Shown here in pieces: positions 15,638 through 24,618 of a stretch of 32,258 nucleotides of DNA. The notes under the pieces were generated by a model. That model was not told where the DNA came from, did no database searches, and saw only the letters and a program-made list of their open reading frames with translations. The translations under genes were made by a program, and so were the position numbers. Source of the DNA: UMGS1532 sp045594795 (GTDB lineage: Bacteria > Bacillota > Clostridia > Oscillospirales > Acutalibacteraceae). The stretch's first letter is position 1. The number at the start of each line of letters is the position of its first letter. The stretch is taken from positions 1 through 32,258 of the forward strand of contig JAZNZF010000034.1 in the NCBI GenBank assembly GCA_045594795.1. Reading direction: 5' to 3'.

Positions 15638-17488
15638 TTAAAGATCAGTATTAAAATATGTGTATATGTTTTTAGCGGTAATTTTAGACATACCTTTTAT
15701 TTTGCTTAGGTCTTCAATGCTCGCCGACTTTATAGAATTAATGCTTTTAAAATGCTTAATTAACTTGTCGGCGGTTGCCTTACCGACGCCTGGAATTGCA
15801 GTTAGTTCAGTAGAAAGCATACTCTTAGTAGATCTGTTTCTGTGGTATCCGATCGCAAAGCGGTGAACCTCTTCTTGTATTGAAGAAATAAGAGTGTACG
15901 CCGCTCGATTGGCTTTTATGGTAATTTTACCTCCATCGGTTGCAATAGCGCTAGTCTTGTGCTTATTGTCTTTTACCATCCCGAAAATGTTAACGTTAAT
16001 ATCTAAAGACTTAAGGACCTCTTTTACTGCGTTAATCTGCCCTATTCCTCCATCAAGTAAAATCAAATCAGGTAATTTACCAAATCCGTTTTCTTTGTCT
16101 TTAGCATTTTTATATTCAGTGAATCTTCTTTCTAAAACTTCTGCCATAGATGCATAATCATCTTGACCAACAAAAGACTTAATTTTAAACTTTTTATATG
16201 CACTTTTTAAAGGCCGTCCGTTTTTAAAAACTACCATTCCGCCTACGTTATCATGTCCCATAGTATGTGAGATATCATACGCTTCAATATAGTTAGGGAC
16301 AGAATTTAGCTTTAAAATTGTTTGCAATTCATCTAAGCTGGACGTTGCGTGGCGTGATTTACCCTCTATTTCGGTTAAATATTCGGTAGCATTTATTCTG
16401 CACATATCAACTAAGCGCTTTTGCTCGCCAATTTGCGGCAACACAATTTCAACCTTTTTACCAAGATTTTTTGATAGCATATCAGCGATGAGTATAGAAT
16501 CCTCAATTTCCTCGTCAACAACAATTCTTTGGGGTATATCTGAGCTTAGATAATATTGCTTAATAAAGTTTGCTCTAAATCGGTAAAGCTCTTCGTTTAA
16601 ATCTAAATAATAATGCTTTCTATCAGTAAGTCGTGCGTTTCTAAATATAAATATCTCAACACAAACCTTTTTGTTGGAACTTACAAAGGCAAAAACATCT
16701 TGATTAGAATAGGTACAGGATATTACCTTTTGTTTTTCATTTATACTGTTTATTGCCTTTATTCTATCCCTTAGCTTAGCCGCTTTTTCAAAATCAAGCT
16801 TATCGGAAGCTTCTGCCATTTCTTTTTGCAAATGCTTTACAGAAATCTTTGAGCCGCCTTTGATAAAATTAATTGCCTCATCTACCGAAGCGTTATATTC
16901 TTCAGGCTTAATTTTTTTACTGCAAGGAGCCGAGCAAGCACCAATATAATAATTAAGGCAGGGCCTGCTCTGCTCTCTTTTAAAAGTAAAATCTTTATTG
17001 CATTGTGGTAGTTTAAAAATTTTACAAGCTTCTTCTACGGTTTTCTTAACAACCCAAGCCGAGCTATAAGGACCGATATATTCAGCATTATTATCATCTT
17101 TTTGCAAAGCCGCTTTAATAGTTCTTATATATCCATTGGTTATTTTAATATAATGGTAGCCTTTATCGTCTTTTAAAAGTATGTTGTATTTTGGTGCGTT
17201 TTGTTTAATAAGCGAACACTCTAAAATAAGGGCTTCAAATTCACTGTCGCAAATGATATACTCAAAATCTTTAACGTTTGAGACCATTTGACGTACCTTA
17301 TCAGTATGATTATAGCTGCTGCCAAAATACTGACTTACCCTATTTTTAAGTATTTTTGCCTTGCCGATGTAAATTATGTTGCCTTTATTATTGCGCATAA
17401 TATAAACACCCGGTTTTTCGGGTAGCGACATAGCTTTTTTCCGAAGTGCCTTTATTCGTTCTTGATAAGAACTGTTTTCAATTTCCAT
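15638..17488 (-). CDS. uvrC: Excinuclease ABC subunit C
   Basis: A 616-residue UvrC, full length. Domains in order: GIY-YIG nuclease (KPGVYIMRNNKGNIIYIGKAK, about 25-45), Cys-rich centre (CNKDF...CLNYYIGACSAPC), UVR motif for UvrB binding (EKAAKLRDRIKAI, about 220-235), RNase H-like 5' incision domain (YDISHTMGHDNVGGMVVF; LILLDGGIGQ; FAIGYHRNRSTK) and C-terminal helix-hairpin-helix repeats (IPGVGKATADKLIKHF, IKGMSKITAKNIY). It makes both incisions in nucleotide excision repair with UvrB. The ATG has a GAGGTAA site and overlaps the lipoprotein gene end by 11 bases. An A7 run near 16912-16918 is in frame here. Confidence 0.97.
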   Translation of the reverse strand: MEIENSSYQERIKALRKKAMSLPEKPGVYIMRNNKGNIIYIGKAKILKNRVSQYFGSSYNHTDKVRQMVSNVKDFEYIICDSEFEALILECSLIKQNAPKYNILLKDDKGYHYIKITNGYIRTIKAALQKDDNNAEYIGPYSSAWVVKKTVEEACKIFKLPQCNKDFTFKREQSRPCLNYYIGACSAPCSKKIKPEEYNASVDEAINFIKGGSKISVKHLQKEMAEASDKLDFEKAAKLRDRIKAINSINEKQKVISCTYSNQDVFAFVSSNKKVCVEIFIFRNARLTDRKHYYLDLNEELYRFRANFIKQYYLSSDIPQRIVVDEEIEDSILIADMLSKNLGKKVEIVLPQIGEQKRLVDMCRINATEYLTEIEGKSRHATSSLDELQTILKLNSVPNYIEAYDISHTMGHDNVGGMVVFKNGRPLKSAYKKFKIKSFVGQDDYASMAEVLERRFTEYKNAKDKENGFGKLPDLILLDGGIGQINAVKEVLKSLDINVNIFGMVKDNKHKTSAIATDGGKITIKANRAAYTLISSIQEEVHRFAIGYHRNRSTKSMLSTELTAIPGVGKATADKLIKHFKSINSIKSASIEDLSKIKGMSKITAKNIYTYFNTDL

Positions 17489-17963
17489 TATTTACCTCTT
17501 TTATGTTAGTGAAATTTGCAATTAAATTACTATTTTTAGACGTAATTTTCAACGGATAACCTGATTTATTAATATGCAAAGAATATTCTATGTTTCTACA
17601 GTTGCCGTGAATAATGTAATTGCCGTTGTAATCAGGAGAAACTTGTGTATTTATACTGCTATTAATAATTTCGCTAATAATAGCAATATGTGAGTAATTT
17701 AAAGCATCTACATATTCTGCGCTTACTTTATTATAACTAACTGTTACATTATTACCATTTACACAAAAATCAATAGGTATAGTTTCACCACAAGCAGTAA
17801 ACTTATAGTCATCATTCTTATCTAACTTATACATATATTCTTTGCCTACAAATGATATACTAACTATACAAGAATACCTGGTGTTTGGTATGGTTATTAT
17901 TTTTGAGGCGCTACAGCCCGAAAGAATGAATAAACATAGAGTAACACAAAGTAATCTTTTCAA
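17478..17963 (-). CDS. Lipoprotein of unknown function upstream of uvrC
   Basis: A 161-residue protein with a lipoprotein signal MKRLLCVTLCLFILSGCSAS (lipobox LSGC, Cys17). The mature domain of about 145 residues is beta-rich and resembles in outline small outer-surface domains (SYSLHINKSGYPLKI-type C-terminal strands), but I recognise no family. It lies 16 bases after nnr and overlaps uvrC by 11 bases, so it shares their transcript. There is no obvious functional link to DNA repair. Confidence 0.68.
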   Translation of the reverse strand: MKRLLCVTLCLFILSGCSASKIITIPNTRYSCIVSISFVGKEYMYKLDKNDDYKFTACGETIPIDFCVNGNNVTVSYNKVSAEYVDALNYSHIAIISEIINSSINTQVSPDYNGNYIIHGNCRNIEYSLHINKSGYPLKITSKNSNLIANFTNIKEVNNGN

Positions 17964-17979
17964 AAATATTCACTTACCT

Positions 17980-19509
17980 TTAACCTTCTAATTTTTTGAA
18001 AAGCATAGGCAAGCTGTCTATAATATCAGATGCAAGTAAAGAGTGCATAGATAAGTTGGAAGCGGCAATGTCTCCAGCAGCGGCATGAATATTAACGCCG
18101 CAAATCGCAGCAATTTCAGGTTGTAATCCCTGGGCAATTAGTGACACGATTATACCTGATAAAACGTCACCACTGCCTGCAGTAGCCATACCCGGATTAC
18201 CGTGCATGCAAACAAACATAGAGCCATCTTTTAACGCAACAATCGTATTAGCACCCTTTAAAACAACAGTTACTTTAAATTTTTTTGCAAATCCGCTAGC
18301 AACAGCAAATCTGTTTGCCTGCACGTCGGCTGCCGAGATGTTCAAAAGACGCGCCATTTCTGCAGGGTGCGGCGTGATTACAATAGGTGCCTTGCTTTTC
18401 AATAATATATCTATGTTTTGGCTTAGCGCATTTATTCCGTCAGCATCAATTACCGTTGGTATATTAGCATTTTCAATCATTTTTTGTGCAAGTGCAAAGA
18501 ATTCGGGTGAATTACCACAACCACAACCAATTAGCTGAGTCTTTGCCGAGGCTTCAACAGATGCGATTTTATTATATGCGTCTATACCAAAGCCGCCATT
18601 CTCGTTTGTCGGGCAAGGAATATAAACTGCCTCTAAAAAAGAAGATGCTGCAATGTTATATATACTATTCGGTAAGGCTACTTTTGTAATACCAACACCG
18701 CTGCTTAGTGCGGTCTTTGCGCTTAAAACAGCGGCACCCGCCATTCCATAACTACCACAAACAAGCAAAGCTGTGCCCATACTACCTTTATGGAAGTTTT
18801 TGCGATACCTTGGAATAACCTTTTTGACCATATCGTCTTCAATAATTGATATATTTGAGTCGATATTCTGCAAAAGTTCTTTTGGTATACCAATGCCAAC
18901 CATAACAAGTTTACCACAAAAATCTGACGCAGGATATAATACGTGGCAGGGCTTAACGCCAATAAAAGATATTGTAATATCAGCATCAAAGCAAATGTTG
19001 CCTATCTTACCGGAATCGCATTCACAACCACTTGGGATATCAAGTGCAATTCTTGTCGCGTTTAATTTATTAGCGGTATCTACTAAACTATAAGCATTGC
19101 CCTCAATTGCACCGTGAAAGCCAATGCCATAAATTGCATCTATAATATAATTGGCATCTTGCATTAAGGCGGATACCTCATCATCATTTGCATTTAAAAT
19201 GCGTATTGCAAGATTAGAAAGCTTAGTTAATGCTTCCTTTGCATTACTTGTCGTGGGCATACCGCAAGCTAAAACAACCGAAACCTTTGCACCTGCATCA
19301 TATAATTTACGTGCTGTTACAAACCCATCTCCGCCATTATTTCCACTACCCGCAATAATAACAAAGTTAGCATCTTTTACTGCAAATTTTTCGATTATTA
19401 CATTTGCTGCGGTACTGCCTGCATTTTCCATCATACGAGCTGTACTAAAACCTGATAATTCAGCCTTATTTTCAACGTCGCGTATGTTATTACTAAAAAA
19501 TAATTTCAT
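17980..19509 (-). CDS. nnr: Bifunctional NAD(P)H-hydrate epimerase / ADP-dependent dehydratase
   Basis: A 509-residue two-domain repair enzyme. The N-terminal YjeF/NnrE domain (about 1-210) has GSGNNGGDGFVTARKLYDAG and interconverts the R and S forms of hydrated NAD(P)H. The C-terminal NnrD domain (about 220-509) is ribokinase-like, with ITPHPAEMARLL and the anion-hole motif GMATAGSGDVLSGII, and dehydrates the S form using ADP. Full length for the fused form. An in-frame ATG with GAGGG upstream sets the start. Only about 23 bases separate it from a terminator hairpin upstream, so its own promoter is not evident. Confidence 0.95.
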   Translation of the reverse strand: MKLFFSNNIRDVENKAELSGFSTARMMENAGSTAANVIIEKFAVKDANFVIIAGSGNNGGDGFVTARKLYDAGAKVSVVLACGMPTTSNAKEALTKLSNLAIRILNANDDEVSALMQDANYIIDAIYGIGFHGAIEGNAYSLVDTANKLNATRIALDIPSGCECDSGKIGNICFDADITISFIGVKPCHVLYPASDFCGKLVMVGIGIPKELLQNIDSNISIIEDDMVKKVIPRYRKNFHKGSMGTALLVCGSYGMAGAAVLSAKTALSSGVGITKVALPNSIYNIAASSFLEAVYIPCPTNENGGFGIDAYNKIASVEASAKTQLIGCGCGNSPEFFALAQKMIENANIPTVIDADGINALSQNIDILLKSKAPIVITPHPAEMARLLNISAADVQANRFAVASGFAKKFKVTVVLKGANTIVALKDGSMFVCMHGNPGMATAGSGDVLSGIIVSLIAQGLQPEIAAICGVNIHAAAGDIAASNLSMHSLLASDIIDSLPMLFKKLEG

Positions 19510-19532
19510 AATTTAACCCTCAAATCAATTTA

Positions 19533-19557
19533 CAAAAAGGTCGGTTTTCACCGACCT
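19533..19557 (-). terminator. Intrinsic terminator between DUF6106 gene and nnr
   Basis: AGGTCGGT (19538-19545) and ACCGACCT (19550-19557) form a perfect 8-bp stem with a TTTC loop; on the minus strand TTTTT follows. It lies just after the DUF6106 gene and just before nnr. Confidence 0.85.
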
Positions 19558-19562
19558 AATAA

Positions 19563-20051
19563 TTAGTTAAACTTAACGGCTCTTGGCAAAAACACGTTAA
19601 TGTACTCAAGTAGCTTTTCATTAGGAGAAATAACTAAATTAAGTTTGCCGTTGTTAGTATTAACAGCAAACAGCAATGCGTTACTCATATCGTCTGTGCA
19701 AAGACTAATTGGCTGCGTTTTATTGTTGTTTTTGTTGTACTTAACTATAGACTCTATCTGCTTACATTCAAAGCTATATAGTCTTTTCCTACTGCTTTTA
19801 TTAATAATTTTATCTACATCAACAACACCGTTAGTAACAGAATATTCGTATTCAATATTAAACGATGCTGTAGCTTTGTACGCAAAATATATAACACCTG
19901 CCGCTACAAACAATATAAGCGGTGTAAACTTTAAAGCTACATATAATGAAATTGCCGATAAAATACCTGCCATTATCCAAATAATAATTTTTGATATAAC
20001 GACTGTAGCTGTAGGTTTAATTTTAACTAATTGCTCGTGAAAAATATCCAT
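19563..20051 (-). CDS. DUF6106 family membrane protein
   Basis: A 162-residue protein with two adjacent membrane segments (about 18-58, VVISKIIIWIMAGILSAISL and PLILFVAAGVIYFAYKA), followed by a cytoplasmic domain. The segment EYEYSVTNGVVDVDKIINKSSRKRL matches what I recall of DUF6106, a PH-domain-like family common in Clostridia with no known function. AGGAAGTGG precedes the ATG. It has its own promoter, divergent from the pheST T-box promoter, and its own terminator. Confidence 0.75.
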   Translation of the reverse strand: MDIFHEQLVKIKPTATVVISKIIIWIMAGILSAISLYVALKFTPLILFVAAGVIYFAYKATASFNIEYEYSVTNGVVDVDKIINKSSRKRLYSFECKQIESIVKYNKNNNKTQPISLCTDDMSNALLFAVNTNNGKLNLVISPNEKLLEYINVFLPRAVKFN

Positions 20052-20071
20052 TTAACCACTTCCTTAAAAAT

Positions 20072-20100
20072 ATTATACAATACTTAATTATAAAAATCAA
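20072..20100 (-). promoter_or_regulatory. Promoter of DUF6106 gene
   Basis: On the minus strand TTGATT (20100-20095), 17 bases, then TATAAT (20077-20072). It lies back to back with the pheST promoter. Confidence 0.7.
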
Positions 20101-20109
20101 ATAAAACAC

Positions 20110-20138
20110 TTGAAAATTTACAAAATAAGTGATATATT
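20110..20138 (+). promoter_or_regulatory. Promoter of pheST T-box transcript
   Basis: TTGAAA at 20110-20115, a 17-base spacer and TATATT at 20133-20138, placing the start of transcription near 20145, just ahead of the T-box stem I. Confidence 0.75.
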
Positions 20139-20149
20139 ATTATAAGTAT

Positions 20150-20406
20150 AAAACACAGTGATGGAAATTAAGTACTGTTTACAAGGTTGTATCAGAGATA
20201 CTGTGCCGTTAGGCTGAAAGCACGGTTTATAAACAGTAAACAGAAAATTCGTTCCGGAGTGGCGGTGCCTAACAACTGTTAAGTTTATTAAGTGCCGACG
20301 GGTAACACCGTTACAAAGTTGCAAGAGTGTTTGCTTTTGTTAGCAAAAATGTGGGTGGTACCGCGGAGATTTTAGCTTCGTCCCTTTGTGGACGGGCTTT
20401 TTTTAT
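20150..20406 (+). promoter_or_regulatory. T-box leader, Phe specific
   Basis: The conserved T-box GGGTGGTACCGCGG is at 20353-20366, followed by a terminator hairpin (CGTCC 20379-20383 with GGACG 20390-20394) and a T run to 20404. Stem I is visible as TACTGTTTA (20173-20181) pairing with TAAACAGTA (20230-20238), with an outer GGAA/TTCC pairing (20163-20166, 20252-20255). The internal loop on the 3' side holds TTC at 20248-20250, followed by a purine, which reads as a Phe specifier codon. Uncharged tRNA-Phe would bind, stabilise the antiterminator and switch on pheST when phenylalanine is scarce. Confidence 0.93.
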
Positions 20407-20420
20407 TAGGAGGTAAATAT

Positions 20421-21452
20421 ATGAAAGAACAACTCGAACAAATTAAACTTAGCGCCATAACCGCGCTGTCAAACGCTAAATCCGAGCAAAATATTGAAGA
20501 TATCAGAATTAAGTATTTAGGTAAAAAAGGCGAATTAACTGCCGTTTTAAAACAAATGGGTAGTCTATCCCCTGAGGAAAGACCTATCATTGGTCAATTA
20601 GCAAACAAGGTGCGTTCTGAAATTGAAACAACAATCGATGAAATGTCGGCTACTTTGAAAGAACAGGCTATTGAACAGCAACTAAAAGAAGAAACCATTG
20701 ATATTTCAATGCCCGGTACTAAAACTAAAAAAGGTGGTTTACACCCATTAAACATAGTACTTGACGATATGATAGATATCTTTCGTTCTATGGGCTTCGA
20801 CGTGGTTGACGGTCCTGAAGTCGAAACTGATTTCTATAATTTTAAAGCTCTTAACGTTCCCGACGACCACCCGGCAAGAGATATGCAGGATACGTTTTAT
20901 CTTGCTGATGAGCTATTGCTCAGAACACAGACATCTGCTGCACAAATAAGAACTATGACAACAAGAAAACCACCGATACGCATAATCTGTCCAGGCAGAG
21001 TTTATCGTGCCGACGAGGTTGATGCAACACACTCACCTGTTTTCCATCAAATAGAGGGTCTTGTTGTTGATAAAGGCATTAATATGTGCGACCTTAAAGG
21101 CATCTTAGAGCAGTTTGCACAAGAGATCTATGGCGGCGATACAAAGGTAAAATTCCGTCCATCCTTCTTCCCCTTTACAGAGCCAAGTGTTGAGGTTGAC
21201 GTTAGTTGTCCTAAATGTAAGGGTGAGGATAGCGAGTGCAGAGTTTGTAAAGGTACAGGTTGGATAGAAATTTTAGGCGCAGGTATGGTTCATCCTAACG
21301 TGTTAAAGCATTGCGGCATCGACCCTGATGAATATAGCGGTTTTGCTTTTGGCATCGGTCTTGACAGACTTACTACCACAAGATATAAAATAAGCGATAT
21401 CAGGCTATTATTTGAAAACGATAAACGCTTTTTAGAGCAGTTCGATAAATAA
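20421..21452 (+). CDS. pheS: Phenylalanyl-tRNA synthetase alpha subunit
   Basis: A 343-residue class II synthetase subunit that carries the active site for charging tRNA-Phe. The N-terminal about 85 residues form the tRNA-contacting coiled coil. The catalytic core shows motif 2 (RIICPGRVYRADEVDATHSPVFHQIEGL) and motif 3 (GFAFGIGLDRLTTTRY), and HPLNIVLDDMIDIFRSMGF is typical. A CPKCKGEDSECRVCKGTGW insertion with four Cys could bind zinc. The ATG at 20421 follows AGGAGG at the normal distance; an in-frame extension upstream to 20388 falls inside the T-box terminator and is not used. It works as an alpha2beta2 enzyme with PheT. Confidence 0.97.
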   Translation: MKEQLEQIKLSAITALSNAKSEQNIEDIRIKYLGKKGELTAVLKQMGSLSPEERPIIGQLANKVRSEIETTIDEMSATLKEQAIEQQLKEETIDISMPGTKTKKGGLHPLNIVLDDMIDIFRSMGFDVVDGPEVETDFYNFKALNVPDDHPARDMQDTFYLADELLLRTQTSAAQIRTMTTRKPPIRIICPGRVYRADEVDATHSPVFHQIEGLVVDKGINMCDLKGILEQFAQEIYGGDTKVKFRPSFFPFTEPSVEVDVSCPKCKGEDSECRVCKGTGWIEILGAGMVHPNVLKHCGIDPDEYSGFAFGIGLDRLTTTRYKISDIRLLFENDKRFLEQFDK

Positions 21453-21468
21453 TTAAAGGAGTTAAACT

Positions 21469-23859
21469 ATGAAAGTATCACTTAACTGGTTAAAACGCTA
21501 TATTGATATTGATGTATCGGTAAAAGAGCTTTGCGATAAAATGACCCTTGCGGGCTTTGAAATTGAAGAACTAATTGACGTTTCACAAACTATGCAAAAC
21601 GTAGTTTGCGGTAAAATATTAAAAATAGAAAAGCATCCCGATTCAGACCATTTGCTTATCTGCCAAATTGATGTTGGTTTGGACGAGCCCGTACAGATAG
21701 TTACTGGTGCACAAAATGTTTTTGAGGGTGCTTATGTTCCTGCGGCACTCCATAAATCGCTTTTACCTAACGGTATGAAAATTACTAAGGGTAAACTGCG
21801 TGGCGTTGCATCAAACGGTATGCTTTGCTCGGGTGAAGAATTGTGCCTAACAGAAGCAGATTACAAGGGCGCCGGTGTGTACGGCATTATGATATTACAC
21901 GGCGAGCCGACTCCTGGTACGGATATGCGCGAAATACTAAATATGAATGATTATATTATTGATTTCAGCATAACTTCCAACCGTCCAGACTGTCAAAGCG
22001 TTTTAGGCATTGCTCGAGAGGTTGCCACCGTTTTACAAAAAGAGTTTAAAAAGCCCAAGCCAAGCTATAAAACTGTTGGCGGAGATATTAACGAGCATAT
22101 TGAAATTGAAAATCTTAATTATGATTTATGCCCCAGATACTACGGAAGAGTTGTTACTAACCTTAGAATAAAAGAGTCACCCGAATGGCTTAAAGCCTGT
22201 ATCAAATCAGCAGGTATGCGCCCTATTAATAATATTGTTGACATTACAAACTTTGTTATGCTTGAAACAGGTATGCCTATGCACGCGTTTAACAAGAAAA
22301 AGGTTGAGGGTAACAAAATTATTATTAGAAACGCAACCGAGAATGAAATAATTGTTACTCTCGACGAAAAAGAACATACCTTAAACTCATCAATGCTTGT
22401 AATCGCAGACGCTGAAAAACCATCTTGCCTTGCAGGTATTATGGGTAGCTTTAGCAGCGAAATTGAAGATGACACAACCGAACTATTTTTAGAATGCGCA
22501 AAATTCCGCAGAGATAATATCCGTAAAACCGCCCGCGCTCTTGGTATGCGCACCGAATCGAGCAGTCGCTTTGAGCACGGTGTTGACATTAACAACGTTG
22601 AATATGCAATGGAGCGTGCGCTTGGTCTTATATACGAGCTTGATGCAGGTGATATTATCGACGGTAGTATTGACCTTAACGAAGGTCTGCCCGATCCCAG
22701 AGAATTAAACGTAAGCGTTAAAAGCGTAACTGATTTACTTGGCGTGGATATTCCTGCTAATACAATGGTCGAAATATTAAACAGGCTTGAAATTCCTACT
22801 ACCTTAAAGGGTGATACTCTACAAAGCTTTGTACCCTCTTTTAGAGATGATATCGAAGGTAAAGCCGATATAGCCGAAGAGGTTATCAGAATTTATGGCT
22901 ACAACCATATGCAAGGCAAACGTATGACAGGCGTTGTTTCTCGTGGTAGACTGCTTCCCGAAAGAATTATTGACAATAAAATTAAGTCAACATTAATATC
23001 TAAAGGTCTACGCGAAATTGCCACCTACTCGTTTATTAGCAGTAAGGCTATTGACAATCTAAACATTCCCGACAACGATTGGCGCAAAAATGGTATTAAA
23101 ATACTTAACCCTCTCGGCGAAGAGTATTCAACTATGCGCACACAGCTTATAACAAGTATGCTTACCACACTTTCAACCAACTATAACCGTAAAATTGACG
23201 CAGTTAGAATGTTTGAGTTAAGTAAGATATTCAAAGCAAAACAAATGCCGATTACCGAACAGCCTGATGAAATTCCCGCCCTGTGTTTAGGATTTTATGG
23301 TGCAGATGAAGATTTCTTTACCTTAAAAGGAATCATAGAGGAACTTTATGAAGTTTTGGGTTTGAGCGTTACGTTTGCAGTCTCAAGCGAGCCGTACTAC
23401 CATCCAGGCAGACAAGCGGCTGTTTTATTAGATGGCAAGCAGATTGGTGTTATAGGCGAAATACATCCTAAAACTGCCCAAAAATACAACATTAACACCA
23501 AGGTTTATGCTGCAGAACTTGAGTTAGTACCTGTATATAACTTTGATAAAGCGCCAATAATCTTTAAGCCCCTACCCCGCTATCCCGCAGTTGCAAGAGA
23601 TATCTCGTTGCTTTGCGATACCGACATTCTTGTTGGCGACCTAATGAATGCTATTAAATTGGCTTCAGGTAAATTATGCGAAGAGGTTAAGCTATTCGAT
23701 GTATATAGCGGTTCACAAATCCCCGAAGGTAAAAAGAGCGTGTCGTTTAGTTTAGTGTTAAGGTCAAACGAGGCAACGCTAACTGACGAACAGGTTGAAA
23801 AGGTTATGAAAAAGGTTTTTGATAAACTTAATCAGCTTGGTGCGGCATTAAGAATGTAA
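21469..23859 (+). CDS. pheT: Phenylalanyl-tRNA synthetase beta subunit
   Basis: A 796-residue subunit of usual length. Domains in order: N-terminal tRNA-binding OB fold (VVCGKILKIEKHPDSDHLLICQIDVG), the B3/B4 editing domain in the middle (ITSNRPDCQSVLGIAREVA; FLECAKFRRDNIRKTARALGMRTESSSRFEHG), B5 (FRDDIEGKADIAEEVIRIYGYNHM), the catalytic-like core, and the C-terminal anticodon-binding FDX domain (PLPRYPAVARDISLLCD; FDVYSGSQIPEGKKSVSFSL). It is 16 bases after pheS with an AAAGGAG site and is under the same T-box. Confidence 0.97.
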   Translation: MKVSLNWLKRYIDIDVSVKELCDKMTLAGFEIEELIDVSQTMQNVVCGKILKIEKHPDSDHLLICQIDVGLDEPVQIVTGAQNVFEGAYVPAALHKSLLPNGMKITKGKLRGVASNGMLCSGEELCLTEADYKGAGVYGIMILHGEPTPGTDMREILNMNDYIIDFSITSNRPDCQSVLGIAREVATVLQKEFKKPKPSYKTVGGDINEHIEIENLNYDLCPRYYGRVVTNLRIKESPEWLKACIKSAGMRPINNIVDITNFVMLETGMPMHAFNKKKVEGNKIIIRNATENEIIVTLDEKEHTLNSSMLVIADAEKPSCLAGIMGSFSSEIEDDTTELFLECAKFRRDNIRKTARALGMRTESSSRFEHGVDINNVEYAMERALGLIYELDAGDIIDGSIDLNEGLPDPRELNVSVKSVTDLLGVDIPANTMVEILNRLEIPTTLKGDTLQSFVPSFRDDIEGKADIAEEVIRIYGYNHMQGKRMTGVVSRGRLLPERIIDNKIKSTLISKGLREIATYSFISSKAIDNLNIPDNDWRKNGIKILNPLGEEYSTMRTQLITSMLTTLSTNYNRKIDAVRMFELSKIFKAKQMPITEQPDEIPALCLGFYGADEDFFTLKGIIEELYEVLGLSVTFAVSSEPYYHPGRQAAVLLDGKQIGVIGEIHPKTAQKYNINTKVYAAELELVPVYNFDKAPIIFKPLPRYPAVARDISLLCDTDILVGDLMNAIKLASGKLCEEVKLFDVYSGSQIPEGKKSVSFSLVLRSNEATLTDEQVEKVMKKVFDKLNQLGAALRM

Positions 23860-23866
23860 ATTTATA

Positions 23867-23895
23867 TTGCTTTTTATTAAAAAGTATAGTAATAT
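23867..23895 (+). promoter_or_regulatory. Possible promoter for ireB
   Basis: TTGCTT at 23867-23872 and TAATAT at 23890-23895 with a 17-base spacer in the short gap after pheT. The match is only moderate, and no clear terminator separates pheT from this point. Confidence 0.4.
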
Positions 23896-23927
23896 ATAGA
23901 TAATAAAAAATACTGGAGTGATGATAT

Positions 23928-24173
23928 ATGAATGACAAGACTATGACTTTTTCAATCGGTAGCGAGCAAGAACGTGAAATCCGTGAAATTATGTGCATAG
24001 TTTATAGTGCCTTAAAAGAAAAAGGCTACAACCCAATTAATCAAATTGTCGGGTACATTTTGTCTGAAGACCCAACTTACATCACTACCCATAATAATGC
24101 TCGCAGTCTTATAAGAAAGGTCGACCGCGACCTTCTACTGCAGAATATGGTAAAATTTTATATTGCAGAATAA
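23928..24173 (+). CDS. IreB family regulatory phosphoprotein (DUF965)
   Basis: An 81-residue protein matching the IreB/YrzL family: DKTMTFSIGSEQEREIREIM, then ALKEKGYNPINQIVGYILSEDPTYITTHNNARSLIRKVDRDLLL. In Enterococcus, IreB is phosphorylated on N-terminal Thr residues by the PASTA kinase IreK and dampens cephalosporin tolerance; Thr5 and Thr7 here lie in the matching region. Clostridial members often sit next to alaS or ruvX, which is not the case here. A GGAGTGATG ribosome binding region precedes the ATG. Confidence 0.9.
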   Translation: MNDKTMTFSIGSEQEREIREIMCIVYSALKEKGYNPINQIVGYILSEDPTYITTHNNARSLIRKVDRDLLLQNMVKFYIAE

Positions 24174-24180
24174 GCAATTG

Positions 24181-24205
24181 CAGACAGGGTTATACGCCCT
24201 GTCTG
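24181..24205 (+). other. Intercistronic stem-loop after ireB
   Basis: CAGACAGGG (24181-24189) pairs perfectly with CCCTGTCTG (24197-24205) over a seven-base loop. No T run follows, so it is more likely an mRNA-stabilising or processing hairpin between co-transcribed genes than a full terminator. Confidence 0.6.
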
Positions 24206-24233
24206 TATCAACTATAAATAAGGAGAATTTCTA

Positions 24234-24527
24234 ATGGATAATTCAAAGCTTTTAAAATACAAGGGCAAGCCTATGGTTAGAAAAAAGAACGAAATTTATT
24301 ATGGCAACCTTGATGAAAAATATGTTGTTTTACTTAAAATACTAAGCACCCAAAAGGTTGGCGATGCTGATATCGCAGAAAAGGTTTCGGTACAACTTTT
24401 GCTAACAGATGATAGCATTCCCGCAGCAAAAAGGGTTGTTAAAAAAAGCGAAAAAGTTGGGCTATATACCGCATTAGACGTTGGCGCAGTTTGGCTTGAC
24501 AGAGCTTTAAAAGGTAAATTACAATAA
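24234..24527 (+). CDS. Conserved-looking small protein, unknown function
   Basis: A 97-residue soluble protein (KYKGKPMVRKKNEIYYGN... VVLLKILSTQKVGDADIAEKV... GLYTALDVGAVWLDRALKGKL). No signal peptide, membrane segment or Cys motif. AAGGAG lies 8-9 bases before the ATG and a strong terminator follows, so it is very likely a real gene. The first half looks beta-stranded and the C-terminus helical. I do not recognise a named family. Confidence 0.75.
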   Translation: MDNSKLLKYKGKPMVRKKNEIYYGNLDEKYVVLLKILSTQKVGDADIAEKVSVQLLLTDDSIPAAKRVVKKSEKVGLYTALDVGAVWLDRALKGKLQ

Positions 24528-24530
24528 TAC

Positions 24531-24566
24531 TACCGCCTGATAATTATTTTATCGGGCGGTATTTTT
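24531..24566 (+). terminator. Intrinsic terminator
   Basis: TACCGCCTGATAA (24531-24543) pairs with TTATCGGGCGGTA (24549-24561) with one wobble, then a TTTTT run. It ends the ireB transcript. Confidence 0.9.
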
Positions 24567-24618
24567 ATGTATATTTTATAAACAATGCAAAACAATAACC
24601 TTAACTGGAGGTTATTAT

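Noticed and set aside
20388..20420. N-terminal extension of pheS
   Set aside because: It overlaps the T-box terminator hairpin and T run; the ATG at 20421 has an ideal AGGAGG.
22140..22595. 151-codon open frame antisense to pheT
   Set aside because: Lies entirely within the well-supported pheT coding sequence; no ribosome binding site or domain.
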